Positions 48,083 through 57,254 of a DNA stretch of 64,000 bases are shown in pieces (the stretch's first letter is position 1; every line of letters begins with the position of its first letter). The stretch covers positions 3,410,001 through 3,474,000 of the forward strand of contig NZ_CP120368.1 in the NCBI RefSeq assembly GCF_029892045.1, read 5' to 3'. The notes beneath the pieces were generated by a model. It saw nothing but the letters and a program-made list of their open reading frames with translations. It made no database searches and was not told the origin of the DNA. The position numbers were made by a program, and so were the translations under genes. The stretch is from Sinorhizobium numidicum. Lineage in GTDB: Bacteria; Pseudomonadota; Alphaproteobacteria; Rhizobiales; Rhizobiaceae.

Positions 48083-48118
48083 AAAAAAGCCGCTCCACCA
48101 TCGGTGATGCGGCCTTTT
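48083..48118. terminator. bidirectional terminator between cheW and the fds operon
   Basis: AAAAAAAGCCGC pairs with GCGGCCTTTT, with an inner CACC-ATC-GGTG stem. The flanking A and T runs suit both convergent transcripts (cheW from the left, fdsD from the right). Confidence 0.7.
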
Positions 48119-48141
48119 CGTTTCGGCGCGAGTGAGCCGGG

Positions 48142-48375
48142 CTATGCCGCCTCCGGGCGGCGGATCTTTGAAGCCGCCTCGATCACCAGCGGGTTCAGTC
48201 CTTCGCCACCCCGCTCGATGTGCTCGAAAAGCTTCCGCCGCATGCGTGGCTCCCAATATTTGTTGATATGCGTCGCCACCCCTTGAGCCGCCACTTCGGC
48301 CGGCTGGCTCTGGAAGAAGGTGGCGATCTGGTTCGCCATGTAGATAAGCTTTGCATTAAGATTGTCAGGCGACAT
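48142..48375 (-). CDS. fdsD: formate dehydrogenase delta subunit FdsD
   Basis: A 77-residue small subunit or assembly factor of soluble NAD-dependent formate dehydrogenase. The sequence LNAKLIYMANQIATFF and HINKYWEPRMRRKLFEHIERGG is the FdsD pattern. The ATG at 48375 lies inside the end of fdhD (11-base overlap), so translation is coupled. Last gene of the operon. Confidence 0.9.
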   Translation of the reverse strand: MSPDNLNAKLIYMANQIATFFQSQPAEVAAQGVATHINKYWEPRMRRKLFEHIERGGEGLNPLVIEAASKIRRPEAA

Positions 48376-49192
48376 CGGCAACAGCTCCGGTATCAATGCG
48401 CTCGGCATGGGTGAAGATTTCGAATTCGTCGCCGCGCACCAGCGCAATGAGCGTCATGCCGGCCTCCTGTGCTGTGCGTATGGCGAGCGCCGTCGGCGCC
48501 GAAATGGCGATGATCACCGGGCTTCCAACGATCGCAGTCTTCTGGACCATTTCGACGGACACGCGCGATGTGACGACGACGGCGCCTTCCGCGCCCTTGA
48601 AGCCGGCGCGCGCCGCGGCACCGGTCAATTTGTCGAGCGCGTTGTGTCGACCGACATCCTCACGGACGGCAATCAAGCCTCGTCCCGGCACATAGAAAGC
48701 CGCACCGTGCACGGCGCGTGTTTCGAAGTGCAGCGGCTGCTGGCCGTTGAGAAGCGCGACCGCCTTGATCACGTCCTGCTGCGAGAGCCTGAGCGGTGAA
48801 GCCGAGACATCCGGGGTGGCGCGAACGGCCTGCTCGATCGATTCGATACCGCAGAGGCCACAGCCGACAGGCCCTGCCATATGGCGGCGGCGCAGGCGCA
48901 AAGCCTCGTTCAGCTCGTCTTTGAGCGTGATCTGCAGGTCGATGCCCTTATCCTCGGCGACGACATCGATGTTTTCGATCTGGTCGGGATCGGTGATGAT
49001 ACCTTCGGTCAAGCTGAAGCCGACGGCGAAATCTTCGAAATCTCCGGGCGTCGCCATCATCACCGCATGCGTCGATCCGCCATAGGTGAGCGCGATAGGC
49101 GTCTCCTCCGGCACGACGCGCGACTGGGTGACGAGAGCGCCGGCGCGCCACGCAGCCTCGGGAATCTTGAAGGTCGTCTTGAAACGAGCCAT
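48365..49192 (-). CDS. fdhD: formate dehydrogenase sulfurtransferase FdhD (FdsC)
   Basis: A 275-residue accessory protein that passes sulfur from a cysteine desulfurase to the molybdenum cofactor of formate dehydrogenase. The loop with the two active Cys residues is CGLCGIES, and the family stretch GGLIAVREDVGRHNALDKL-type reads GRGLIAVREDVGRHNALDKL. ATG at 49192 has GGAG eight bases upstream; a GTG at 49201 is possible. It sits between fdsA and fdsD, as fdsC does in the fdsGBACD operons. Confidence 0.95.
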   Translation of the reverse strand: MARFKTTFKIPEAAWRAGALVTQSRVVPEETPIALTYGGSTHAVMMATPGDFEDFAVGFSLTEGIITDPDQIENIDVVAEDKGIDLQITLKDELNEALRLRRRHMAGPVGCGLCGIESIEQAVRATPDVSASPLRLSQQDVIKAVALLNGQQPLHFETRAVHGAAFYVPGRGLIAVREDVGRHNALDKLTGAAARAGFKGAEGAVVVTSRVSVEMVQKTAIVGSPVIIAISAPTALAIRTAQEAGMTLIALVRGDEFEIFTHAERIDTGAVADVA

Positions 49193-49266
49193 GTCAGACA
49201 CTCCGCACCTCGACGGGCATAGCGGAAGTCCGCAAGGAGGAAAATCGCGATTTCGCCATCCCGCTC

Positions 49267-52146
49267 CTACTCCGCTGCCTCCAGCTTGCCGGCAATCCGA
49301 CGCGACTGGCGCGCCTGTTCATCATAATCGCGCTGCCAATCGGATGGGCCGTTCGACGGCGAAACCTGTACCGCGGTCACTTTGTATTCCGGGCAGTTGG
49401 TCGCCCAGTCTGAGAAATCCGTGGTGATGACGTTCGCCTGCGTCGTCGGATGATGGAAGGTCGTATAGACGACGCCCGGCGCAACGCGATCGGTAATCAG
49501 CGTCCTGAGTGTCGTTTCGCCCGCACGGCTGGCGAGCCTGACCCAATCGCCATCGCGGATGCCGCGCTGCTCGGCATCGTGCGGATGAATCTCCAGGCGA
49601 TCCTCCGCATGCCAGACGACGTTGTCGGTGCGCCGCGTCTGGGCGCCGACATTGTACTGGCTGAGGATTCGGCCGGTGGTCAGCAGCAGCGGGAAGCGCG
49701 GACCGGTCCGCTCGTCCGTCGCCACATATTCGGTGCGGATGAACTTGCCCTTGCCGCGCACGAAGCCGTCGATATGCATGATCGGCGAGCCAAGCGGCGC
49801 CTTTTCGTTGCACGGCCACTGCACCGAGCCCATCTTGTCCAGATAGTCGTAGGAGACCATGGCGAAGCTCGGCGTCATCGCGGCGATCTCGTCCATGATC
49901 TCGGACGGATGGCGATACTTCCAGTCGAGCCCCATGGCCTGGGCAAGCTTCAGCGTCACTTCCCAATCGGCATAGCCGTTCCGTGGCGTCATAACCCGGC
50001 GCACGCGGTTGATGCGCCGTTCGGCATTGGTGAAGGTGCCGTCCTTCTCGAGGAAGGTCGAGCCGGGCAGGAAGACGTGGGCATAGTTGGCCGTCTCGTT
50101 GAGGAACAGGTCGTGCACGACGACGCATTCCATCGCGGCAAGGCCGGCGGCCACATGCTTGGTATCCGGGTCGGACTGGAGAATATCCTCTCCCTGGATG
50201 TAAAGCGCCTTGAAAGTACCCTCGACGGCGGCATCCAGCATGTTGGGTATGCGAAGCCCGGGCTCGTTGTTGAGAGTCACGCCCCAGAGCTTTTCGAAAG
50301 TCTCGCGCGTCGCATCGTCGGAAATGTGGCGGTAGCCCGGGAGCTCGTGCGGGAAGGAGCCCATGTCGCACGAGCCCTGGACGTTGTTCTGGCCGCGCAG
50401 CGGATTGACGCCTACACCCGGCCGGCCGATGTTGCCGGTCACCATGGCGAGGTTGGCGATCGCCATCACCGTCGTCGAGCCTTGGCTGTGTTCGGTAACC
50501 CCGAGCCCGTAATAGATTGCGCCGTTGCCGCCGGTGGCGTAGAGCCGCGCGGCGCCGCGAACCAGTTCGGCGGGAACGCCAGTGTAGGCCTCTGTCGCTT
50601 CCGGGCTGTGATGGGGTTCGGCGACGAAAACCGCCCAATCCTCGAATTCCGACCAGTCGCAGCGCTCACGGATGAAGGCTTCGTTGGCAAGCCCTTCGGT
50701 GACGATGACATGCGCCAACGCCGTCAGGATGGCCACGTTGGTCCCGGGTTTCAGCGGCAGATGGTAGGACGCCTCGACATGGGCCGAGCGGACGAGATCG
50801 ATCCGCCGCGGATCGATGACGATCAGCTTGGCGCCTTCGCGCAGCCGCTTCTTCAGGCGCGACGCGAAGACCGGATGCCCATCGGTCGGATTGGCACCGA
50901 TGATGATGGCGACATCCGTGTGTTCGACGCTGTCGAAATTCTGGGTGCCGGCCGAAGTACCGAAGGCCTGGCCGAGGCCGTAGCCGGTCGGCGAATGGCA
51001 CACACGGGCGCAGGTGTCGACATTGTTGTTGCGGAAGCCGGCGCGCACCAGCTTCTGCACCAGATAGGTCTCCTCATTGGTGCAGCGGGACGACGTGATG
51101 CCGCCGACGGAATCGCGGCCATATTGATACTGGATGCGGCGGAACTCGGAAGCCACATGCGCAAAGGCTTCTTCCCAGGTGACCTCGCGCCACGGATCAG
51201 AGATCCTCTCGCGGATCATCGGATTGAGAATGCGGTCCTTATGGCTCGAATAGCCATAGGCAAAGCGGCCCTTGACGCAGGAATGGCCGCGGTTCGCCTG
51301 GCCATCTTTCCACGGCACCATGCGCACCAGTTCCTCGCCGCGCATTTCCGCCTTGAACGAGCAGCCGACGCCGCAATAGGCGCAGGTGGTGATCACCGAA
51401 TGCTCCGGTTGGCCGATTTCGATCACTGACTTTTCCGTCAGCGTCGCCGTCGGGCAGGCCTGCACGCAGGCGCCGCAGGAGACGCATTCGGACGAGACGA
51501 AGTCCTCGTTCATGCCGGCGGAAACGCGAGAATCGAAGCCACGTCCGCTGATCGTCAGCGCGAAGGTGCCCTGCACCTCCTCGCAAGCGCGTACGCAGCG
51601 CGAGCAGACGATGCACTTCGCCGGATCATAGGTGAAATAGGGATTGGACTCGTCCTTCGGCGCCCATTTGAGGTTGGCTTCCCCATTGTTGCGCGCCGTG
51701 ACGTGGTTGGAGCCGTCATAGCCGTAGCGCACGTCGCGCAAGCCTACGGCGCCCGCCATGTCCTGCAATTCGCAATCGCCGTTGGCGGCACAGGTCAGGC
51801 AGTCGAGCGGGTGGTCGGAGATATAGAGCTCCATGACGCCGCGGCGAACGTCCTTCAGCCGCTGGGTCTGGGTAGACACCACCATGGCGGGTGCGACCGG
51901 TGTCGTGCAGGAGGCCGGCATGCCGGCGCGTCCCTCGATCTCGACGAGGCAGAGGCGACAGGAACCGAAGGCTTCCATCATGTCCGAGGCGCAAAGCTTC
52001 GGCACCTCGATACCGGCCTCCATCGAGGCACGCATGATCGAGGTTCCTTCCGGCACGGTAATCTCACGCCCGTCGATCGTCAGCGTCACCGGCTTTTCGG
52101 ATGTGGAAGCAGGAGTGCCATAATCGATTTCATCAATGAGAGACAT
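49267..52146 (-). CDS. fdsA: NAD-dependent formate dehydrogenase alpha subunit (molybdenum)
   Basis: A 959-residue catalytic subunit oxidising formate to CO2. Domains: N-terminal 2Fe-2S (residues about 20-95, KLCASDMMEAFGSCRLC), the NuoG-like HPLDCLTCAANGDCELQ cluster, two 4Fe-4S ferredoxin motifs (CIVCSRCVRAC and CVSCGACVQAC), and the CAYCGVGC 4Fe-4S site next to molybdenum. The bis-MGD domain has the catalytic Cys-His pair in CARVCHSPTGYG (about residue 381). Cys at this position indicates no selenocysteine. AGGAG precedes the ATG. Confidence 0.97.
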   Translation of the reverse strand: MSLIDEIDYGTPASTSEKPVTLTIDGREITVPEGTSIMRASMEAGIEVPKLCASDMMEAFGSCRLCLVEIEGRAGMPASCTTPVAPAMVVSTQTQRLKDVRRGVMELYISDHPLDCLTCAANGDCELQDMAGAVGLRDVRYGYDGSNHVTARNNGEANLKWAPKDESNPYFTYDPAKCIVCSRCVRACEEVQGTFALTISGRGFDSRVSAGMNEDFVSSECVSCGACVQACPTATLTEKSVIEIGQPEHSVITTCAYCGVGCSFKAEMRGEELVRMVPWKDGQANRGHSCVKGRFAYGYSSHKDRILNPMIRERISDPWREVTWEEAFAHVASEFRRIQYQYGRDSVGGITSSRCTNEETYLVQKLVRAGFRNNNVDTCARVCHSPTGYGLGQAFGTSAGTQNFDSVEHTDVAIIIGANPTDGHPVFASRLKKRLREGAKLIVIDPRRIDLVRSAHVEASYHLPLKPGTNVAILTALAHVIVTEGLANEAFIRERCDWSEFEDWAVFVAEPHHSPEATEAYTGVPAELVRGAARLYATGGNGAIYYGLGVTEHSQGSTTVMAIANLAMVTGNIGRPGVGVNPLRGQNNVQGSCDMGSFPHELPGYRHISDDATRETFEKLWGVTLNNEPGLRIPNMLDAAVEGTFKALYIQGEDILQSDPDTKHVAAGLAAMECVVVHDLFLNETANYAHVFLPGSTFLEKDGTFTNAERRINRVRRVMTPRNGYADWEVTLKLAQAMGLDWKYRHPSEIMDEIAAMTPSFAMVSYDYLDKMGSVQWPCNEKAPLGSPIMHIDGFVRGKGKFIRTEYVATDERTGPRFPLLLTTGRILSQYNVGAQTRRTDNVVWHAEDRLEIHPHDAEQRGIRDGDWVRLASRAGETTLRTLITDRVAPGVVYTTFHHPTTQANVITTDFSDWATNCPEYKVTAVQVSPSNGPSDWQRDYDEQARQSRRIAGKLEAAE

Positions 52147-52195
52147 GACGGGGCTCCTGAGAAGATGCGTTCAGGGCAGATGCGAACGATCTACC

Positions 52196-52363
52196 CCCCT
52201 CTGGCCTGCCGGCCATCTCCCCCACAAGGGGAGAGATCGGTCCGCGGCGGGCCACTCGTATCAATGGGAATGCTTGTGTATGCGGAACGACCCGGTAGGC
52301 ACCCGGTGCGGGCCGCATGCGATCTCCCCGCTTTTGGGGGAGATGGCCGGCGGGCCAGAGGGG
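52196..52363. repeat. large inverted repeat inside the fds operon
   Basis: A 28-base arm (52196-52223, beginning CCCCTCTGGCCTGCCGG) pairs with a second arm (52336-52363, ending CGGGCCAGAGGGG) with one mismatch. The right part of each arm adds ATCTCCCCC / GGGGGAGAT stems like the short rhizobial palindromes. It lies in the 237-base gap between fdsA and fdsB, so the operon transcript would carry a long-range hairpin there. Confidence 0.85.
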
Positions 52364-52383
52364 CGTGACTTGCGTCGCCATCT

Positions 52384-53940
52384 TCATTCCGCAGCCTCCA
52401 CCGCCGGCGCCGGCGAAAAATCCTCCGGGAAATGCGTCATCGCGCTCATCACAGGATAGGGCGTGAAGCCGCCGAGCGCGCAGAGTGAGCCGAATTTCAT
52501 CGTGTTGCAGAGATCGGCGAGCAGCTTGCGGTTCTTTTCCGGCTCGACGCCGGCCGCGATCTTTTCCGCAACTTCCACGCCGCGCGTCGATCCGATACGA
52601 CAGGGCGTACACTTGCCGCAGCTCTCGACCGCACAAAACTCCATGGCGAAGCGCGCCTGCTTCAACATGTCGACCGTATCGTCGAAGACGACGATGCCGG
52701 CATGGCCGATCAGCCCGTCCTTCGCCGCGAAGGCCTCGTAGTCGAACGGCGTATCGAACAATGCGCGCGGGAAATAGGCGCCGAGCGGACCGCCGACCTG
52801 GACCGCCTTGACCGGCCGGCCACTCGCGGTGCCGCCTGCGATGTTGTCGACGATCTCACCGAGGGACAGGCCGAAAGCGATCTCGTAAAGACCGCTGTGC
52901 TTGACGTTGCCGGCAATCTGGATCGGGATCGTGCCGCGCGACCGACCCATGCCGAAGTCACGGTAGAAGGCAGCGCCCTTGTCCATGATGACCGGCACCG
53001 AGGCGAGCGAAATGACGTTGTTGATGACCGTCGGACAGTCGAAGAGGCCTTTATGGGCTGGCAGCGGCGGCTTGGCGCGGACGAGACCACGCTTTCCTTC
53101 GAGGCTATTCAGCAGCGCGGTTTCCTCGCCGCAGACATAGGCCCCGGCGCCGGTGCGCACTTCCATGTCGAATGCATGGCCAGAACCGAGCACCGCGCCG
53201 CCGAGTACGCCGGCGGCGCGGGCGATCTCGATCGCCTCGGTCATTGCCGCGATCGCATGAGGATATTCGGACCGCGTGTAGACGTAGCCCCTGGTTGCGC
53301 CGGTCGCGATCCCTGCGATCGCCATGCCTTCGATCAGTACGAAGGGGTCGCCCTCCATGATCATCCGGTCGGCAAAAGTGCCGCTATCGCCCTCGTCGGC
53401 GTTGCAGACGATATATTTGCGCGAACCAGCGGCCTCGAGGACCGTCTTCCATTTGATGCCAGTCGGGAAGCCGGCACCGCCGCGACCGCGAAGGCCGCTC
53501 TCGGTGACTTCCGCGACGATTGCCGCCGCCTGCATGGCGACCGCCTTTTCGAGACCGCGCAGCCCGCCATGGGCGCGGTAGTCGTCAAGCGAGAGCGGAT
53601 CGATGACGCCACAGCGGGCGAAAGTCAGCCGCGTCTGCTGCTTCAGGAATGGGATTTCATCGGTCTTGCCAAGACAGAGAGGGTGCTCGCCGCCCGATAG
53701 GAGCCCGGCGTCGAGAAGCGAGGCCACATCGCGCCCCTTCACCGGCCCATAGGCGATGCGGCCCTCCGCGGTCTCCACTTCGACCAGCGGCTCCAGCCAG
53801 TGCATGCCACGCGAACCGTTGCGGATGATCGAGGCATCGAGCCCGCGCGCGGCAATTCCATCGGCCATTGCCTTCGCCACCTGTTCGGCACCAAGGGCGA
53901 GCGCTGCGGCGTCACGCGGAATGTAAATCTTCACGCTCAT
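52384..53940 (-). CDS. fdsB: formate dehydrogenase beta subunit (NADH/FMN)
   Basis: A 518-residue NuoF-like diaphorase subunit. A thioredoxin-like N-terminal part is followed by the NADH/FMN domain (GRGGAGFPTGIKWKT, NADEGDSGTFADR, GAGAYVCGEETALLNSLEG) and the 4Fe-4S site ESCGKCTPCRIGSTRG. It passes electrons from formate oxidation to NAD+. The ATG at 53940 overlaps the end of fdsG by four bases; upstream in-frame codons belong to that gene's region. Confidence 0.96.
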   Translation of the reverse strand: MSVKIYIPRDAAALALGAEQVAKAMADGIAARGLDASIIRNGSRGMHWLEPLVEVETAEGRIAYGPVKGRDVASLLDAGLLSGGEHPLCLGKTDEIPFLKQQTRLTFARCGVIDPLSLDDYRAHGGLRGLEKAVAMQAAAIVAEVTESGLRGRGGAGFPTGIKWKTVLEAAGSRKYIVCNADEGDSGTFADRMIMEGDPFVLIEGMAIAGIATGATRGYVYTRSEYPHAIAAMTEAIEIARAAGVLGGAVLGSGHAFDMEVRTGAGAYVCGEETALLNSLEGKRGLVRAKPPLPAHKGLFDCPTVINNVISLASVPVIMDKGAAFYRDFGMGRSRGTIPIQIAGNVKHSGLYEIAFGLSLGEIVDNIAGGTASGRPVKAVQVGGPLGAYFPRALFDTPFDYEAFAAKDGLIGHAGIVVFDDTVDMLKQARFAMEFCAVESCGKCTPCRIGSTRGVEVAEKIAAGVEPEKNRKLLADLCNTMKFGSLCALGGFTPYPVMSAMTHFPEDFSPAPAVEAAE

Positions 53941-54416
53941 CGGCGCGCCTCCGTGACCAGCGCCTCGAGGTCCGCACCATCGACCCTTCCATGCACCTCT
54001 CCGTCGAACATCGCGGAGGGTGCGCAGGAACAGAGCCCGAGACAGTAGACGGGCTCGAGTGTCACGGCACCGTCGGGAGTCGTCTCGTGAAAGTCGATCC
54101 CCAGCAATTGCTTGGCGCGCTCGGCGAGCCGGTCGCCACCCATCGACTGACAAGCTTCGGCACGACAGAGCTTGAGCACATGGCGTCCTGCGGGATGATC
54201 GCGGAAATCATGATAGAAGGTGACGACGCCGTAGACTTCCGCGCGCGACAGGTTCAATTCGCGGGCGAGCAACGGCAGGCTCTCCTGCGGCACATAGCCG
54301 AACTCTTCCTGGATTTCGTGCAGAATGGGAAGAAGCGGACCCTCGAGCCCTTTGAGTTCGTCAATGATCGCCAGCGTTCGCTCGCTGACGTCTGCACGCG
54401 GCAGATGAATGTTCAC
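53937..54416 (-). CDS. fdsG: formate dehydrogenase gamma subunit (2Fe-2S)
   Basis: A 159-residue NuoE-like thioredoxin-fold 2Fe-2S subunit. Cluster ligands are in LCRAEACQSMGG and CLGLCSCAPSAM (C-x4-C and C-x3-C). The start is the GTG at 54416 (VNIHLPRADVSERT), which has GGGAGG eight bases upstream; a GTG nine codons earlier is possible. It is the first gene of the formate dehydrogenase operon and overlaps fdsB by four bases. Confidence 0.94.
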   Translation of the reverse strand: MNIHLPRADVSERTLAIIDELKGLEGPLLPILHEIQEEFGYVPQESLPLLARELNLSRAEVYGVVTFYHDFRDHPAGRHVLKLCRAEACQSMGGDRLAERAKQLLGIDFHETTPDGAVTLEPVYCLGLCSCAPSAMFDGEVHGRVDGADLEALVTEARR

Positions 54417-54591
54417 GCGGGGAGCCCTCCCGGCTCGCGGCACGCTGCGGTCTCAGGCTTGACGCCCGACCGTCACCGCACCGAAGGTCTAATTACACAT
54501 TGGCAAGGACCGGAGCCTCGTCGGTCTTTGCCCATAGAAATAAACTTCGCGCTTATGGCCGGGTGGGTCAATAAGGCTAAACCGTCGATCG

Positions 54592-54606
54592 ATAGAAAAA
54601 ACCTAT
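54592..54606. promoter_or_regulatory. LysR-type dyad ATAG-N7-CTAT upstream of fdsG
   Basis: ATAGAAAAAACCTAT has the T-N11-A spacing of LysR operators. It overlaps the stop codon of the LysR gene and lies 176 bases before fdsG. AT-rich sequence continues towards fdsG. Confidence 0.35.
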
Positions 54607-55499
54607 TGATCTGCGTTGCGCTCGCCGATGATGCGCGCTTCGTGCAGAAGGGCGGACACCAGGGGCGTGAAGGGTTCGCGGTAGGTGGCGACGAGCCCGA
54701 CGGTGTGGCGCACGTCCGGTTCGACGATCGGGATCATCCGGATATCCTCGTGAAAACCAAACGATTTCGCGACGTTATAAGGCATGATGCTCGCCCAGCG
54801 GCCGGTCCGCACGTGCGAAAAAAGTACGATCATCGAGTTCGATTCGAGTGTCGGGGTCGCGACCGCGCCCGCCTCGGCAAAATGCTGGTTTATGATCCGC
54901 CGGTTCTGCATATCCGCCGTCAATAGACAAAGCCGAATGCCGCTAACCTCTTTCCAGGTCACGCTTTCACGATCCGAAAGCGGCGTGCCGGCGGCGGTAA
55001 CAAGATGATATTGCTCGATCTGCAGCGGCACGCTCGTCACGCGGCCGAGCGGCTCGTTCTCCAGATAAGTCAATCCGGCATCGATCTCGAGGTTTTCGAG
55101 GAGTGCCAGAATCTGCAGCGACGTGGTCGAAAGCACGGAAAATGTGACGTCCGGATGCTTCTCCTGAAACGGTGCCGTTATCATCGGCACCATCGCGAGC
55201 GTCGTCGGTATCGCCGCAAGCCGGATATGCCCCGACAGGCCCTTGCGCGCCGCACGCATCTCCTCGCGCATGGTGCGCGTATCGCTGACGATCCGTCGCG
55301 CCCATTCCAGCACTCGCTGGCCCTCCGGCGTCAGCCCCTGAAAACGCGATCCCCGATTGACCAGGATCACGCCGAGCTGATCTTCGAGTTGGCGGATCGC
55401 GGCGGAGAGCGTCGGCTGCGTCACCCCGCACTCCTCCGCCGCCCGGCCGAAATGCCGTTCGCGGGCAAGCGCGAGAAAAAACTCCAGCTTATCGATCAT
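54603..55499 (-). CDS. LysR-family regulator upstream of the formate dehydrogenase operon (FdsR-like)
   Basis: A 298-residue regulator. N-terminal helix-turn-helix KLEFFLALARERHFGRAAEECGVTQPTLSAAIRQLEDQLG and an effector-binding domain from about residue 90 (IRLAAIPTTLAMVPMITAPF, ...). It is co-directional with and just upstream of fdsG, which is where formate dehydrogenase regulators are found in other bacteria, so control of the operon by formate or a related signal is likely. Confidence 0.9.
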   Translation of the reverse strand: MIDKLEFFLALARERHFGRAAEECGVTQPTLSAAIRQLEDQLGVILVNRGSRFQGLTPEGQRVLEWARRIVSDTRTMREEMRAARKGLSGHIRLAAIPTTLAMVPMITAPFQEKHPDVTFSVLSTTSLQILALLENLEIDAGLTYLENEPLGRVTSVPLQIEQYHLVTAAGTPLSDRESVTWKEVSGIRLCLLTADMQNRRIINQHFAEAGAVATPTLESNSMIVLFSHVRTGRWASIMPYNVAKSFGFHEDIRMIPIVEPDVRHTVGLVATYREPFTPLVSALLHEARIIGERNADQ

Positions 55500-55520
55500 T
55501 TCCAGGGCTCAAATTTGATC

Positions 55521-56291
55521 TCAGCACATGAGCTGACCGCCATTTACCTCCAGCACCTGGCCGGTGATGTAGCCGGAAAGCGCGTGCGACGCGAGAAAGA
55601 GATAGGCGGGAGCGCAATCCTCGGCAGTGCCGAGCCGCGCAAGCGGTATTGTTTTGCGCGTCGCCTCCAGTTTCTCCGGCGAGGAGTAGCGCGCGTGGAA
55701 ATCGGTCGCGATCGTGCCGGGAGAGACGCAGTTGACGCGGATACCTTCCGGCGCCAGTTCGCGCGCCAGCGCCTTCGAATAGGTGGAGACGAAGGCCTTG
55801 GTGGCGGAATAGACGGACGAGCCGGTGCTGCCGCCGCTGCGCGCCGAGATTGATACGGTGTTGACGATCGCCGGATGTGTGCCCTTGCGCAGGAGCGGCA
55901 GCATCGCCCGGGTCATTTCGACGACCGAGGTCTGATTGAGTTGGACGACGGTCCGATAGTCCTCGTCGGTCAGTTCCGCCGCCGCGAAGCGGCCGACCAT
56001 GGTGCCGGCGTTGTTGACGAGCGCTTCGAGGCTCTCGAAGCGGCTCCTGACCTCATCGGCGAGGCTCTCGACCCCGCCGGGGACAAGAAAGTCGGCGGCG
56101 CACAGGAAGGCCCTGCCCTCGCTCGCCGCCAGCTCGAGAAAATCGTGGCGCTCGCGGTCGATGGTCCGGCCCATGTGGACCAGAACCCGCGCGCCGCAAT
56201 CGAGGAACTGGCGCGCAACCTCGAGGCCGATGCCGCGGCCCCCGCCGGTCACCACCACATTCATGCCCTTGAACAAGGCCGGATGATACAT
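55521..56291 (-). CDS. short-chain dehydrogenase/reductase
   Basis: A 256-residue classical SDR. The NAD(P) motif is VTGGGRGIGLEVA, NNAGTM is the second motif, the catalytic Ser is in NTVSISARSGG, and Tyr/Lys are in SVYSATKAFVS. GAGAGGAAG stands nine bases before the ATG. It precedes the LysR gene by 21 bases on the same strand, so they may be cotranscribed, and it is divergent from glpR. Substrate unknown; the family includes many sugar and alcohol oxidoreductases. Confidence 0.9.
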   Translation of the reverse strand: MYHPALFKGMNVVVTGGGRGIGLEVARQFLDCGARVLVHMGRTIDRERHDFLELAASEGRAFLCAADFLVPGGVESLADEVRSRFESLEALVNNAGTMVGRFAAAELTDEDYRTVVQLNQTSVVEMTRAMLPLLRKGTHPAIVNTVSISARSGGSTGSSVYSATKAFVSTYSKALARELAPEGIRVNCVSPGTIATDFHARYSSPEKLEATRKTIPLARLGTAEDCAPAYLFLASHALSGYITGQVLEVNGGQLMC

Positions 56292-56416
56292 GCTTTGTCT
56301 TCCTCTCTCGGTGAGACAGGCTGGCGCATCCCTCGACAGATTGCAACTGTCGCGCCGGTCTCTCGACGCGCCGAAAATCGAACTCGCTGGAAACGCTGAT
56401 TCTGAAATTGCGCGCC

Positions 56417-56449
56417 TTTCGTTTTTGCATATTATGAAAGAAAACGAAA
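56417..56449. promoter_or_regulatory. candidate GlpR operator upstream of glpR
   Basis: TTTCGTTTT (56417-56425) and AAAACGAAA (56441-56449) form a perfect 9-bp inverted repeat across the glpR/SDR divergent promoter region. The decamer TTTCGTTTTT recurs at 57288-57297 before glpD. DeoR-family repressors of rhizobia bind TTTCG-type repeats, so autoregulation is likely. Confidence 0.6.
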
Positions 56450-56464
56450 CCGAGGGTGCGGGGC

Positions 56465-57253
56465 ATGTATCTCAGCGGCCGACAAGCGGAAATTCTGGAT
56501 CTGGCGAAGAGCGAAGGCCGCGTGCTCGTCGACGAACTCGCGCAGCGCTTTTCGGTAACGCCGCAGACGATTCGCAAGGACCTCAACGATCTCTGCGACG
56601 CCAGAGTTTTAAACCGCATTCATGGCGGCGCCATCTTCCCGAGCGGCAAAGAGAACGTGAAATACGATGCCCGCCGCCAGATCGCGGCGGCGGAAAAGCA
56701 GGCGATCGGCCGTGCGGCAGCAGCGCTGATCCCTGACAATGCGTCGCTTTTCATCAATATCGGCACCACGACCGAGGCGGTCGGAGAAGCGCTGCTCGAT
56801 CATCGGGAATTGATGGTCATCACCAATAACATCAATGTCGCCAACCGCTTGCGCGTGTTCCCATCGATCGAAGTGGTGATCGCCGGGGGCGTGGTGCGCG
56901 GCTCCGATGGCGGCATCGTTGGAGAAGCCGCCGTCGATTTCATCAAGCAGTTCAAGGTGGATTTCGCCGTCATCGGCGCCTCCGCAATCGACCATGACGG
57001 CGCACTGCTCGATTTCGACTATCGCGAAGTGAAAGTCGCCCAGGCGATCATCGCCAATGCGCGCCACGTCATCCTCGTTTCGGACTCGACCAAATTCGAA
57101 CGCACCGCGCCAGTGCGCATCGCCCATATCTCTCAGGTGCAAACCTTCATCACCGACCGCTGCATCATTGAAAACGTACGGAAAATTTGCACCGAACAAG
57201 GCGTGCGGCTGGTAGAGACCGAAGCTGAGCCGAGGCGCGTTGGCGCCGCCTAA
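56465..57253 (+). CDS. glpR: DeoR-family glycerol-3-phosphate regulon repressor
   Basis: A 262-residue DeoR repressor. N-terminal helix-turn-helix ILDLAKSEGRVLVDELAQRFSVTPQTIRKDLNDLC, then the DeoRC sensor domain (LFINIGTTTEAVGEALLDHRELMVITNNINVA, DFAVIGASAIDHDGALLDFDYREV). It should be induced by glycerol-3-phosphate. ATG at 56465 is preceded by GAGGG. It opens the glycerol locus and lies just upstream of glpD. Confidence 0.93.
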   Translation: MYLSGRQAEILDLAKSEGRVLVDELAQRFSVTPQTIRKDLNDLCDARVLNRIHGGAIFPSGKENVKYDARRQIAAAEKQAIGRAAAALIPDNASLFINIGTTTEAVGEALLDHRELMVITNNINVANRLRVFPSIEVVIAGGVVRGSDGGIVGEAAVDFIKQFKVDFAVIGASAIDHDGALLDFDYREVKVAQAIIANARHVILVSDSTKFERTAPVRIAHISQVQTFITDRCIIENVRKICTEQGVRLVETEAEPRRVGAA

Positions 57254-57254
57254 G

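Noticed and set aside
49450..51429. 659-codon plus-strand frame across fdsA
   Set aside because: It is antisense to fdsA; its sequence is Arg/His-rich reverse translation of the coding strand without domains.
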